Below, one piece after another: positions 17,396-26,260 of a stretch of 64,000 bases of DNA (its first letter is position 1; the number at the start of each line of letters is the position of its first letter). This DNA comes from Paenibacillus sp. LS1 (GTDB lineage Bacteria > Bacillota > Bacilli > Paenibacillales > Paenibacillaceae), in the NCBI RefSeq assembly GCF_026013365.1, contig NZ_JAPDOE010000007.1, positions 124,001 through 188,000 of the forward strand, written 5' to 3'. The notes below the pieces were generated by a model. The model saw only the letters and a list, made by a program, of their open reading frames with translations. It searched no databases and was not told where the DNA came from. The translations under genes were made by a program, and so were the position numbers.

Positions 17396-17723
17396 TACGT
17401 GTTCACTCCTCGATTATGTTTTGTGTATAATTTCTTTCCTCGTCGTCGTCTTCATAGGGTGTAACGCAGGGTTCTCTATTCTGGATCACTCTGTGGGCAA
17501 AAAAAATCGCAGCTTTCAGTGAAGAAAGCCGCGAATGCCTTTGATATCAAGGATTTTTCGGATTAAAAAAATATAAAATTGCAGTGATCTTTCCTATCCG
17601 AGACGATATACCTTCTGTAAGATAGGCACTTCATTTCCCTTTATTTCTCAATTAAAGCTTACATCAAAGGTTAACTTGAAGTACAATGAAGAGAATCATA
17701 TTATTCGTGAAGGAGGTCCATTC
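17396..17723. other. Divergent intergenic region with structured minus-strand leader
   Basis: These 328 nt hold, in minus-strand order: a 6-bp stem with a 22-nt loop (17593-17626), a TTGATATCAA palindrome inside CCTTTGATATCAAGG (17538-17552), and a strong terminator (17499-17534) about 105 nt before the gene ending at 15767. On the plus strand, TTACAT-17-TACAAT (17659-17687) is a weak promoter candidate for the small membrane protein. Confidence 0.5.
17499..17534 (-). terminator. Intrinsic terminator in a 5' leader (possible attenuator)
   Basis: On the minus strand an 11-bp stem (arms 17524-17534 and 17507-17517, one G-U pair) with a 6-nt loop is followed by eight T residues. No minus-strand gene lies upstream that would need a terminator, so it probably sits in the leader of the gene starting at 17395. 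Confidence 0.65.
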
Positions 17724-17930
17724 ATGACCTGGTTGCCTTATATTTTAATTGTGGGTATCGCCTTATTTGGAGGTGTTGCTACCATGATCATCGGAAATTC
17801 GAAAGCCAATCAGACCAGTAATCCCGAATATGATCGCCGCACAAAGCAAAACCTCAGTAAACTTTCCTATGTATACGTCGGTGCGATTGTACTTGGTTTT
17901 GGCGGACTAATCCTCTATCTTTTTAACTAA
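17724..17930 (+). CDS. Small two-helix membrane protein
   Basis: Protein of 68 residues that I cannot assign to a family. It has two membrane segments (about 3-24 and 48-67) with a polar, tyrosine- and lysine-containing loop (SNPEYDRRTKQNLSK) between them. AAGGAGG lies 7 nt before the ATG at 17724, which is why I prefer this start to the upstream one at 17676. Similar short two-helix proteins are common in Paenibacillus and are mostly uncharacterised. Confidence 0.75.
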   Translation: MTWLPYILIVGIALFGGVATMIIGNSKANQTSNPEYDRRTKQNLSKLSYVYVGAIVLGFGGLILYLFN

Positions 17931-18129
17931 AATGTTTCGATTCGGCAAAGAATACATTCCAACAGGCTGAGCAACTTCAAGTTTCGTTCTACATTTTCCA
18001 TGTACATGCACATGTTTACAAGTTGGAGATAATTCAGAATTATTCTGGATATGTTCGGGGTTTAATATAAAGCCATAAGGGACAGCGAGCCCATTAAACA
18101 AACCAAACCCCAACTTGAAGGAGAGATAT

Positions 18130-19239
18130 ATGATGAAAAAAAACATGAAGAAATCCGTAGCAACGATGATGGTACTAGGCATGACATTAACAGGAGCAAC
18201 GGGCGTATTTGCCGGAACGCAACTGGAGAAAATCTCTGCATACCTTAACCATGGAATCACCTTTAATGTCGATGGAGCGGCTTACTCACCAACCGATGGC
18301 AATGGAAATAAACTTGCGCCAATTACCTATAACAACTCCACTTATCTGCCCGTACGAGCGCTTGCTGATGCACTGCACGTACCTGTATCCTATGATGGCA
18401 AAAAAGGACAGGTCATTATCGGCCAAGCGACAAGCAATCCTTCAGCCTTGACGAATGTAACGTATAGCGCAGCACAGAAAGAGGCGATTCAAAAGGCTTT
18501 TGCACAATTCGATGGTTTCGAGACCGCTTATGCACCTCAGCAGATGATCGCAGGTGACATGTTCAAAAGTGTAGGTGCGGGTGGCGATGGCGTCAGCTTT
18601 GTTTTCAACCATATGAAAGTGGATGTGTCTCCAAGAGATTATTCGGACGGCTATACAAGCAAAGACGTGAAACTGTCCAATGGCGTGATCGCCAAATGGT
18701 ACACACCAGATCAAACGGGCATGCTCACATTCCAACTGGATGATCGTTTCGTTACCCTTAGCTCGCCGGATCATAAGCTGAGCCAAGCTCAGCTGCAACA
18801 AGTCGCTGTCTCTGTTCAGAAAGCAAATAGCAACAACGATCAAGGTATCACTGCATTCGCAGATGTGAACTACAGCAAGCAACAATTGGATAACATTCGC
18901 AAAGCATTTGCGAAGTTTGACGGGTTCACAACAGCCTATGCCCCACAACATATGGTTGCTGGAGATACGTTCCAAAGCGTAGGTGCTGGCGGTGATGGTG
19001 TAAACTTTGTTTTCAATCATATGAATGTAACGGTATCCCCTAAAGACTACTCGTTCAGCTATGATGGCAAAACAGTTAAACTGCCTAATGGCGTATCAGC
19101 CAAATGGTATACACCAGACCAAACAGATATGCTCACATTCAAGCTGGATGATCGTTATGTAACCATCAGCTCACCGAATAACCAATTGACTCACACTCAA
19201 CTGGAGCAAATGGCAGTGTCCGTACAAAAAGTGAAATAA
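18130..19239 (+). CDS. Secreted stalk-domain protein with two tandem copies of an unrecognised domain
   Basis: Exported protein of 369 residues. A signal peptide ending near AGATGVFAG is followed by half a copper-amine-oxidase N-terminal module (about 25-105: FNVDGAAY...LPVRALADALHVPVSYD). Two copies of a domain of about 120 residues follow. Each contains KAFA.FDGF.TAYAPQ.M.AGD.F.SVGAGGDGV.FVFNHM, an AKWYTPDQT.MLTF.LDDR segment and a Q..VSVQK end. The copies are about 75% identical by eye, so the duplication is fairly recent. The function is unknown. AAGGAGAGATAT precedes the chosen ATG. A terminator-like hairpin follows. Confidence 0.8.
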   Translation: MMKKNMKKSVATMMVLGMTLTGATGVFAGTQLEKISAYLNHGITFNVDGAAYSPTDGNGNKLAPITYNNSTYLPVRALADALHVPVSYDGKKGQVIIGQATSNPSALTNVTYSAAQKEAIQKAFAQFDGFETAYAPQQMIAGDMFKSVGAGGDGVSFVFNHMKVDVSPRDYSDGYTSKDVKLSNGVIAKWYTPDQTGMLTFQLDDRFVTLSSPDHKLSQAQLQQVAVSVQKANSNNDQGITAFADVNYSKQQLDNIRKAFAKFDGFTTAYAPQHMVAGDTFQSVGAGGDGVNFVFNHMNVTVSPKDYSFSYDGKTVKLPNGVSAKWYTPDQTDMLTFKLDDRYVTISSPNNQLTHTQLEQMAVSVQKVK

Positions 19240-19248
19240 ACAAAAATA

Positions 19249-19303
19249 AACACACATCATTTCGGTCCCGCTCTATGAGTTGGGGCTGATTTGATGTGTG
19301 TTA
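19249..19303 (+). terminator. Terminator-like hairpin
   Basis: Perfect 11-bp inverted repeat, AACACACATCA (19249-19259) and TGATGTGTGTT (19292-19302), directly after the stalk-protein stop. The T tract is short, so efficiency is uncertain. Confidence 0.6.
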
Positions 19304-19382
19304 AATACGCTCAAGCTCTGCTACAAAGACCTTTTCATCATCGTATATGCAACCACAGCTTGATGGAAACTTTTCGTCATAA

Positions 19383-20432
19383 TTACAGTGCCATTTCCGT
19401 TAAACGAACAACCCTGCGATACACCATCGCATCCATCAAATCCTCCCAGTCGAGTTCAGTGGCATTAACGTCTCGATAATAGACCGCAGCAGCAGGCAAG
19501 AAACCGACCAACGGCCCTGTTCCACCACATATCAGGCTCCCACCGTCTCCGCCTTTGGGCATCACGTCTCCAGCCGAATCTAGTGTAAGCTCATACTTGT
19601 AGGGATCACCAGCAAACTTTATCCCAAAGAAATTCGGTAGTTCCAGATCGTATGGAGGATCATCTTCTTTAACCAGTGAAGCGTCTATATCTATCGATCC
19701 ATCCACAATCTCATCCACGCCTTCCGGACTTCCAAAGTGCCTCAGTCTCATCGTATAGTCGAAGCTGTCCCCCCAGGGAAATAACGTGCGACAACCGCCA
19801 CCATAGATATACTCCCATTCGTCTTCGGTCAGCAAACCAAAGCCCGCTGCAGCTTCCTCCCTCACAACATCTTCTAATTCTATTCCTTCGTTGAACCACA
19901 GAATTCGGACTTCATTCTCACTTTGGCGAATCAGACGGAATTGTTGATGCAATTCATATTCACGTATTTCCGATTGTTTAAACTGCTCCAGTGCTGACGG
20001 GAAATCAGGATCTTCCTGCGCGTGTGCTTCCTCCTCGGACACTTCAATCCAGCCAAGCAAGATCAGTTCGCATTCCACGAGCATCGGCGCAATAGTAACT
20101 TCTCTCACAGGTGACATCTGACTCGCCAGAAACGAATCCACGTCCTCCACACCATACTCACTGACCGTTTCATGCAGGTCGGTTGAGGTCTCTTGGTTCA
20201 TACCATGCTGCCAACGATCCCAGCCTAGTGTTACTTGATCCCCAGGGACAAATACAAATCTCAGCCCATCCTCCGTAAATACACCTGTCTCCATCCGCTG
20301 ACCGAATCGTTCAAATGTCTCGAGACCCTCATATACCATACCTTCCGGTAAATGACGAACAAGCTTACGCATCCATTCTTCTTTGTCCTGAGCGTTCAGC
20401 CCCTGCCACACGTTTCGCTGCAATGCTTCCAT
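19383..20432 (-). CDS. Divergent formylglycine-generating-enzyme-fold protein
   Basis: Protein of 349 residues. Its C-terminal half follows the FGE/SUMF1 pattern: FGLLTEDEWEYIYGGGC, LFPWGD, a PNFFGIKF segment where family members have PN.FGLYDM, then GGDGGSLICGG and a final YRRVVRL. The N-terminal 200 residues are less clear, with VPGDQVTLG and VTIAPMLVE resembling the early FGE strands. The NVWEW motif is absent and the paired cysteines of true FGE are not evident, so it is probably not a sulfatase-activating enzyme. It lies 80 nt after the large gene starting at 22228, on the same strand, with no terminator between. Confidence 0.6.
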   Translation of the reverse strand: MEALQRNVWQGLNAQDKEEWMRKLVRHLPEGMVYEGLETFERFGQRMETGVFTEDGLRFVFVPGDQVTLGWDRWQHGMNQETSTDLHETVSEYGVEDVDSFLASQMSPVREVTIAPMLVECELILLGWIEVSEEEAHAQEDPDFPSALEQFKQSEIREYELHQQFRLIRQSENEVRILWFNEGIELEDVVREEAAAGFGLLTEDEWEYIYGGGCRTLFPWGDSFDYTMRLRHFGSPEGVDEIVDGSIDIDASLVKEDDPPYDLELPNFFGIKFAGDPYKYELTLDSAGDVMPKGGDGGSLICGGTGPLVGFLPAAAVYYRDVNATELDWEDLMDAMVYRRVVRLTEMAL

Positions 20433-20512
20433 AACTTCTCCCGCCTTTCCTTATACACTTTCTCTTCTCTGAAATGCTTATTTGTGCGACGCAATCTTAC
20501 TTGTTTATATTT

Positions 20513-22228
20513 TTATTTCCCCGCGGCCTGCAACAGTTCCAGCAATAATTCCTTCCGTCTTCCCTCAGCCTTGCGAGCGAGCGTTGATATCTTCTCCACC
20601 TTGCCGAAGATCGGAAAAAGTACACGTTCTACTTCATAATGCTCGAGTCCTTGAATCTGTCTAACCAACTGTTCGAGTATTTCCTCATTTTCCAGCTCGG
20701 GCTGAATCTTTAGCTTCAGACTATCAGTCGCACGACGCAAGCTGGCGACTAACGCAGGTACAGATTGGGACGTTACACCCTGTTTTTCTACAAATCCAGC
20801 AATAAATTTATCCTGAATTAACTGATGCTCATCATCCACTTCACCCATGTAATATTCAACCAGCGGGAAATACCGCTCATCCACGAGCCCCAATCCAAAG
20901 GTTGCATAACTGCCCGGCATACAGCTTTTCTCCCCCTCGGTATCTTCGTAAAACTCGAACTCTTGGATAGCTTCACGTGCATACTCTTCTAAGAGTGGGT
21001 ACAGCTCCGGGTACTCCAGTGCATTAGCAAAGAAACGGTGGGTATCCGACTTCGCGAGTCCTTTGATCGGCAAATACTGCTTAACACTGGACTTGAGCTT
21101 GATCTTATAACTTTTCGGAAAGCCCTGCTTCAATAAATGAGTAATAAAGGTAAGTGCCTGCTGATAGGCACTCGCCTCTTCCTTACGAATGTGAATGGTC
21201 ATCAGAGCAAATACATCATTCGCTTTGCATTCTACTTCTTCCGTCTTCACATGAATATCTTCCTTTGCATACGTCCCGCTACCTTCCGTCATCATGCGTT
21301 CTGCACGAGGGCAACCGAGTTGCTTCGCCAGTTCCAGGAAAGTCACACCTTTGGATTTGCTATAACTAGGCTCAAAACGTAGAATCATGACCGCCGCGTA
21401 TAACAGCAGATCTATTGGTTGAGCCCCGGGTGTTTGTTGCTTTCCGTGCTCGTCCGAATGTTGACCTGCCTGTGTTTCGATGTTCAATTGAAGCGTTGCT
21501 TCTGGCTTAAGCGAATATTCGTTGGTACGATAAGCCGAAGACTGTACATCATAATACTGTGGTAAAAACTGATTCTCCGCCCATCCCGTCACCGCACGAG
21601 TAATCTCACCACGATGCTCCGCAAGTGCATCCGGACGACCATGGTTCAACTCTTGAATCCGGTCATACTGCCTGATCGTCCATGCCACATCCAACTCTGG
21701 GAACAGCTTCGGATCGAGCAGATGACTCGTCAAAAAGAAAGATTCCAGGCGCTTCGTTGGATATGTACCGTGTTCCAGTTTCTTGTCTGCATAGCTATGA
21801 ATACGTTCAAGGAGTAGCTGTCTTTTCTCTTCATTAATACATTCCAGTAACATCAATTGCAGCCTACCTTCGGTTGTTGGAAATTTCCCACGAAAGGTAA
21901 ATCGATAGTCAATCAATGGTGTATTAGCCAGCTTGTCCAATCTGCCTTGAACAACCTCTACAAGCTTTGGCCCGATCTCATTACGTACCTGTTCCTCTGT
22001 AAAGGCTCCTGCCTGCTTCGATTTCAAACCATCATCCAAACCTAAATCCAGACTGTCTACTGTGGTCCGTCCAGGTCTGTAATCCAGCACAATATCATTG
22101 AAGATGCCCATTTGCAGCGTGGTTCGCTTCACAACACTTTCCAGATCATCCCGCTTTTCCTGTTCATCAAACCATTCGTGGATCGTCGTAATCATCTCTT
22201 CCATTGCCTGATCATAAAGTGTACTCAT
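20513..22228 (-). CDS. Large uncharacterised protein (possibly DUF6138)
   Basis: Soluble protein of 571 residues with no signal peptide or membrane segment and a high proportion of charged helix. Recognisable stretches are FRGKFPTTEGRLQLMLLE, a DPKLFPELDVAWTIRQYDRI segment, and GSYATFGLGLVDERYFPLVEYYMGEVDDEHQ. I do not recognise the fold with confidence; the last stretch recalls proteins labelled DUF6138 in Paenibacillus, but I cannot check this. It is the first gene of an apparent pair with the FGE-fold protein. Confidence 0.65.
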   Translation of the reverse strand: MSTLYDQAMEEMITTIHEWFDEQEKRDDLESVVKRTTLQMGIFNDIVLDYRPGRTTVDSLDLGLDDGLKSKQAGAFTEEQVRNEIGPKLVEVVQGRLDKLANTPLIDYRFTFRGKFPTTEGRLQLMLLECINEEKRQLLLERIHSYADKKLEHGTYPTKRLESFFLTSHLLDPKLFPELDVAWTIRQYDRIQELNHGRPDALAEHRGEITRAVTGWAENQFLPQYYDVQSSAYRTNEYSLKPEATLQLNIETQAGQHSDEHGKQQTPGAQPIDLLLYAAVMILRFEPSYSKSKGVTFLELAKQLGCPRAERMMTEGSGTYAKEDIHVKTEEVECKANDVFALMTIHIRKEEASAYQQALTFITHLLKQGFPKSYKIKLKSSVKQYLPIKGLAKSDTHRFFANALEYPELYPLLEEYAREAIQEFEFYEDTEGEKSCMPGSYATFGLGLVDERYFPLVEYYMGEVDDEHQLIQDKFIAGFVEKQGVTSQSVPALVASLRRATDSLKLKIQPELENEEILEQLVRQIQGLEHYEVERVLFPIFGKVEKISTLARKAEGRRKELLLELLQAAGK

Positions 22229-22507
22229 CTAATCTCCTACTTTCCCATGCATCTAATGTTCACCAACCACACTTGAACCTCTATGAATCCCGGATCAATC
22301 CAAGGCATCTATGTTATAAATACGTATTGATGTTCGTATATTACCTATTATTTTACTCTCTCAAGCTCACCCGGAACAATAAGGCTTACGCACGGTTACT
22401 TGCTAGTCAAGGAGATCTACGGATCGCTTTCACATCTATGTATGCTCTCGCTATCATCATCCCCACGTTGTATAATCATTGTATTCCTTTTTAGGAGGTC
22501 CGACTAA

Positions 22508-22750
22508 ATGAGCTACAGCAAATACTTTCCCTTGGAAAACTATTTGAATCAGGTTTCAATCACCCTTACATATGCAGAGCTTGAGGAAATCCTCGGATTT
22601 ACGTTACCCCCTACAGCGTATAATCGCGAACAATGGTGGGTGAATAATTCCAATAATCATACACAGGCACTATCCTGGTTAAATGCCGGATGGAAGGTGG
22701 AAAATGTGATTTTAGGAAAAAACGTTACCTTTGTCCGCTGTGAGTCATAA
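22508..22750 (+). CDS. DUF7662-like small protein
   Basis: Protein of 80 residues matching a small widespread family by pattern: YFPLENYL near the start, LTYAELEEILGFTLPPTAY, then REQWWVNN, ALSWLNAGWKVENV and a final VTFVR. These give the order of motifs I associate with DUF7662. The function is unknown; family members occur singly or near nuclease-like genes. TAGGAGG lies 9 nt before the ATG. It stands alone, converging on the sugar-binding lipoprotein gene across a shared terminator. Confidence 0.75.
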   Translation: MSYSKYFPLENYLNQVSITLTYAELEEILGFTLPPTAYNREQWWVNNSNNHTQALSWLNAGWKVENVILGKNVTFVRCES

Positions 22751-22821
22751 TCGATCTGTACGATATAGATTGTTAGTTATAACTCCAAAGGATCTATTTT
22801 TCCATAAACGTTAATCGAGAC

Positions 22822-22870
22822 AAAAAAGCAGGGTAGACTGATGAATTCATCAGTTCTACCCTGCTTTTTT
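22822..22870. terminator. Strong bidirectional terminator
   Basis: AAAAAAGCAGGGTAGA and TCTACCCTGCTTTTTT flank an inner palindrome (TGATGAATTCATCA), giving one nearly continuous stem with six or more T residues on both strands. It serves both converging genes. Confidence 0.93.
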
Positions 22871-22872
22871 GA

Positions 22873-24525
22873 TTAATTAACTGTCTTATACCACTCGTTC
22901 ACCTCGGCTGTAATATCATCGCCGCCCATGGACTTCCATTTCGTCACAAACGCATCGAATTCCTCAATGCCCACCTGACCATAGATGATCTTGCTGAACG
23001 TATCCTTCTCCAGCTTGTCGATCGCATCCTGTTTCATTTTCATCGTCTCGGTCGGTGCTCCCGTGAACTTGCTCTTGATCGCATTATCTTTATTTGCAAC
23101 GACGACTTCAGCAGCTACAAATACTTCGGGTTTGTTGGCAATCTTGGTATTTTTCTCAAAAGGAGTCTCCGGCTCCTTACCCTTCGCAAGTTCCGCCAGC
23201 GTATCCATCATGAGATTCGGAATTCGAGCACCATCATACGTAATCGTATATTTGAGTGGTGATACGCCATCCTTCACTTCAGCTTCACCAACGACTTTGC
23301 CATCCACGATGTCATAGTCATACCCTTGTGCAAAGCCATGTTCGAACTCGCTGCCCACTTCCGGATTAGCAAAGTTGTCGAACAGATAATTTTGGTACGT
23401 GAAGAAAATCTCCGGGTTCGCCATGTCTTTGTTAATCAGCACCACCCCATTGCTTGCACCAGAACCATGTTGGTGGCTCTCGCCTGTTGGTCCTGTAGGT
23501 AAAGCAATGGCCTTGTACGTGGCACCATCCACATTTTTCTTCACATCATCAATCGGCCAATTCGGCATCCAGTGTGGTCCCACGATAATGCCAGCTTTGC
23601 CTGCGGTGAACAATTCTGCTGCTTTGATCTCGTCATAGACACCTGCTTCTTTGGGCAGATAGCCTTTGGACAACCAATCTTTCATCGTCGCAAGACCTTC
23701 CTTCACCCCTGGCTGGATGGAGCCATATTGCAGCGTTCCGTCTCCAGCATCATTCCACTGTCCAGGCATCGTGTTGTACATGCCGAAGATCCAGCCAGAT
23801 TCCGTCATCCAGGTATTGAGCGCATTCTTCATGCCGACAGTCAGACCATACGTATCTTTCTTGCCGTTCCCATCGGGGTCTTGATTCGTAAAAGCATCCA
23901 TGACCGTAACCAGTTCATCCATTGTTTTCGGTTCTTCCAGTCCCAGCTTCTTCAGCCAGTCTTCCCGGATAAACATGACCGAATCGCCGTTGTAGGCATA
24001 ATCGAAGATCGGAATACCGTAACGCTCGCCCTCATACATGTATGGATACCATTCTTCCGGTGCCGATTCAGATGCCTGTTTCCATGTGTCCGAAGCATAT
24101 TGGTCAAACAAATCACCCGCATTGGCAAACTTGCCCGATTCAATTAATTCCCTTACCAGATTGTAGTCCCCCCGAATGGAGACGATATCCGGCAGTTCCT
24201 CGTTAGCCGACAGGGACAAGCGCAATTTCGTGTAAAATGCATCATTGGTCACCGATACGGCCCACGGTGTGGTCAAATCGATGCCAAGTCGTTCCTTGGC
24301 CCATTTGGTATGCACATTGTTTTGTGCCGTTTCCCCGTTCTTGAATTTCGTATCATCATTCCAGGCCCGCAAATAACTCATCTGTACCGCCGGTTCATAC
24401 TTCCCGTCTTGCAGAGCAAGTGGTGCAGCGGCTTCCTTCGCCGGTTCTTCCTTGGCCCCCGAACTGCATGCCGTTACGGCAACCATCGTGATTGCGAGCA
24501 ATGCCGTCATCATTTTTCTATACAT
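22873..24525 (-). CDS. Extracellular sugar-binding lipoprotein (LplA-like)
   Basis: ABC importer binding protein of 550 residues. The signal ends in a VTAC lipobox with C20 lipidated, followed by a spacer rich in E, A and P. The body has the type-1 solute-binding fold of the large LplA/YtcQ group (ELPDIVSIRG, IFIREDWLKKLGL-type and DPDGNGKKDTYGLTVG segments), which usually bind oligosaccharides from plant or microbial polysaccharides. The cognate permeases lie 4 kb away on the other strand, past the two-component genes. GGAGGGG lies 8 nt before the start. The 142-nt gap upstream leaves room for a regulator-controlled promoter. Confidence 0.92.
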   Translation of the reverse strand: MYRKMMTALLAITMVAVTACSSGAKEEPAKEAAAPLALQDGKYEPAVQMSYLRAWNDDTKFKNGETAQNNVHTKWAKERLGIDLTTPWAVSVTNDAFYTKLRLSLSANEELPDIVSIRGDYNLVRELIESGKFANAGDLFDQYASDTWKQASESAPEEWYPYMYEGERYGIPIFDYAYNGDSVMFIREDWLKKLGLEEPKTMDELVTVMDAFTNQDPDGNGKKDTYGLTVGMKNALNTWMTESGWIFGMYNTMPGQWNDAGDGTLQYGSIQPGVKEGLATMKDWLSKGYLPKEAGVYDEIKAAELFTAGKAGIIVGPHWMPNWPIDDVKKNVDGATYKAIALPTGPTGESHQHGSGASNGVVLINKDMANPEIFFTYQNYLFDNFANPEVGSEFEHGFAQGYDYDIVDGKVVGEAEVKDGVSPLKYTITYDGARIPNLMMDTLAELAKGKEPETPFEKNTKIANKPEVFVAAEVVVANKDNAIKSKFTGAPTETMKMKQDAIDKLEKDTFSKIIYGQVGIEEFDAFVTKWKSMGGDDITAEVNEWYKTVN

Positions 24526-24667
24526 GAACTAACCCCTCCTCAGGTAACTTGGATACCCTTTTGTGCCAAATGCACCTCTGCATGTGGCATTATGCACCTT
24601 ACATGAAAAGGATAGTGCAGCCGGGGAGGCAAACATATATCACAATTTCAATGTTCATATTGATTTG

Positions 24668-26260
24668 TTAACCGTTCCGAAAATCTTGCGGGGTCAGTCC
24701 ATAATGTTTGCGGAACACCTGAATGAAATAAGGCGTGTTGTTGTACCCCACCTCCTGACCGACTTCATAGATCTTCATCGCCGTATGCTTCAGCAAGTGA
24801 ACCGCACGTTCCATTCTGGAACGGATAATATAATCACTAATGCCTTCACCTGTGGATTGCTTGTACATTTTCGACAGATATACCGGGTGCAGATGCACCT
24901 CTCCGGCAATGACTTGTAACGATAGATCCTCACCCAGATGATGGTCGATCCATTGTTGCACCTGCCGGATCAGCGTTGATCCGGCATCCTGTCCCGCATC
25001 ACTTGTACTCTCTGCCCACTGCTGCATCACAGACCGAGTCCATGTTTCAAGACTGCGTAGCGAGATGCCATAACCATCCTTGAGCAACTGCTGGTACTGC
25101 TCCCCAAGCACTTCGGCTAACTGCCTTCCTTCCCGATGAGCCATATAGGAGAATGCCGCCGCCAGATAATGAAAAGCCACATAGACATGCTCCGGGAACA
25201 CACTGTTCGACAGTTCGGCAAAGATCTGATCAATCTTACGGTGTGCATCCTCCATGCGCCCGGCTTCCAGTAACGTCGTCAGACCCGGCGGTTCATACAG
25301 TGCTGCAAGAGACTTCAACGTGGCCCCATTGGTTCCTGCCGCCGCATTCAGATGTAATCCTTTGCCAGCCTCAGCCTGCTTGCGAAGTGCACTGACGGCT
25401 TGATGATATAGCTGCGGCACCTGATCTGGGAAACGCCCCATACGACTAACGGACAGGGAAATGGTCGCGTTCAGATACTGCCTCACACTGTGGATCAACC
25501 GCTCTCCAAGTCTGCCCATTAACATTTCCGGTTCGGCTTGAGTTTGTTTGGCACTGGCCATGAAGACCAGATCATCGTAGGCGTCATCCGTATGGCAGAG
25601 ATGATAGGTATTTCCGTAGATCTCTTCCACCACATTCGAGATGGCGTATTTCATCAGTCGAAATGCTTTATGTGTGGGTTGATGGTCATCATACCGGATG
25701 AGCAGCAGCTGCATTTTATCCTGTGGACGGAACCCGATCTCCAATTGCTCCAGCTTGCCTTCGAGTTCAGCATCCGCAAATTTATGCCCTAACAGCACAT
25801 CCTTCATCAGCTCCGCCCGCTTCTCGGGCAGATGTTCCCTCACCGAATACATGGCCCGCTGATGCAGCATTTGTTTCTCACCCTCCAGGCGAATCTGCAC
25901 AGCAGCCTGCTGCACGGATTCAATCAGTTCCTCATCCCGGACCGGCTTGAGCAGATAACTGACTGTCCCGTGTTTGAGCGCCTGCTTCGCATAATCGAAG
26001 GAAGCATGCCCCGATAAAATAATACATTTCGTCTGTTCCCACTTTTGCCGGATATGACTGACCAGATCCAGACCGGACAGACCCGGCATGCGAATATCCG
26101 TGATAATAATATGGACCTGGTGTGTTGCCATATGTTCCAGTGCCTCTTTGACTGAATAGGCTTTGAATACCTGACCAATCCCGTGTTCCCTCCATGGTAT
26201 GGAGACGGCTATCGACTCCACTGCCGAATGTTCATCATCTACCACCATCAGATTCATCAT
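24668..26260 (-). CDS. YesN-type response regulator with AraC output domain
   Basis: Cytoplasmic regulator of 530 residues: N-terminal receiver with phospho-acceptor D55 (ITDIRMPG), a middle region of about 300 residues typical of the YesN group, and two helix-turn-helix units of AraC type at the C-terminus (VIAGEVHLHPVYLSKMYKQSTGEG and YEVGQEVGYNNTPYFIQVFRKHYGLTPQDFR). I start it at the ATG at 26260, 9 nt after GAGGAGG; the longer frame begins with a TTG inside that site. It overlaps the kinase gene end by 26 nt. It probably activates the binding-protein gene downstream and the divergent permeases. Confidence 0.92.
   Translation of the reverse strand: MMNLMVVDDEHSAVESIAVSIPWREHGIGQVFKAYSVKEALEHMATHQVHIIITDIRMPGLSGLDLVSHIRQKWEQTKCIILSGHASFDYAKQALKHGTVSYLLKPVRDEELIESVQQAAVQIRLEGEKQMLHQRAMYSVREHLPEKRAELMKDVLLGHKFADAELEGKLEQLEIGFRPQDKMQLLLIRYDDHQPTHKAFRLMKYAISNVVEEIYGNTYHLCHTDDAYDDLVFMASAKQTQAEPEMLMGRLGERLIHSVRQYLNATISLSVSRMGRFPDQVPQLYHQAVSALRKQAEAGKGLHLNAAAGTNGATLKSLAALYEPPGLTTLLEAGRMEDAHRKIDQIFAELSNSVFPEHVYVAFHYLAAAFSYMAHREGRQLAEVLGEQYQQLLKDGYGISLRSLETWTRSVMQQWAESTSDAGQDAGSTLIRQVQQWIDHHLGEDLSLQVIAGEVHLHPVYLSKMYKQSTGEGISDYIIRSRMERAVHLLKHTAMKIYEVGQEVGYNNTPYFIQVFRKHYGLTPQDFRNG

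Noticed and set aside
17659-17687. MerR-like half-sites (ACATCAAAGG ... CTTGAAGT) before the small membrane protein
   Set aside because: The arms match poorly in the centre and the spacer is 17 nt, not 19-20, so a MerR promoter is not supported.
18442-19020. Minus-strand open frame of 192 residues
   Set aside because: Antisense to the second stalk protein, whose direct repeat creates the open frame.
23572-24147. Plus-strand open frame of 191 residues
   Set aside because: Antisense to the sugar-binding lipoprotein; no start site and unlikely composition.
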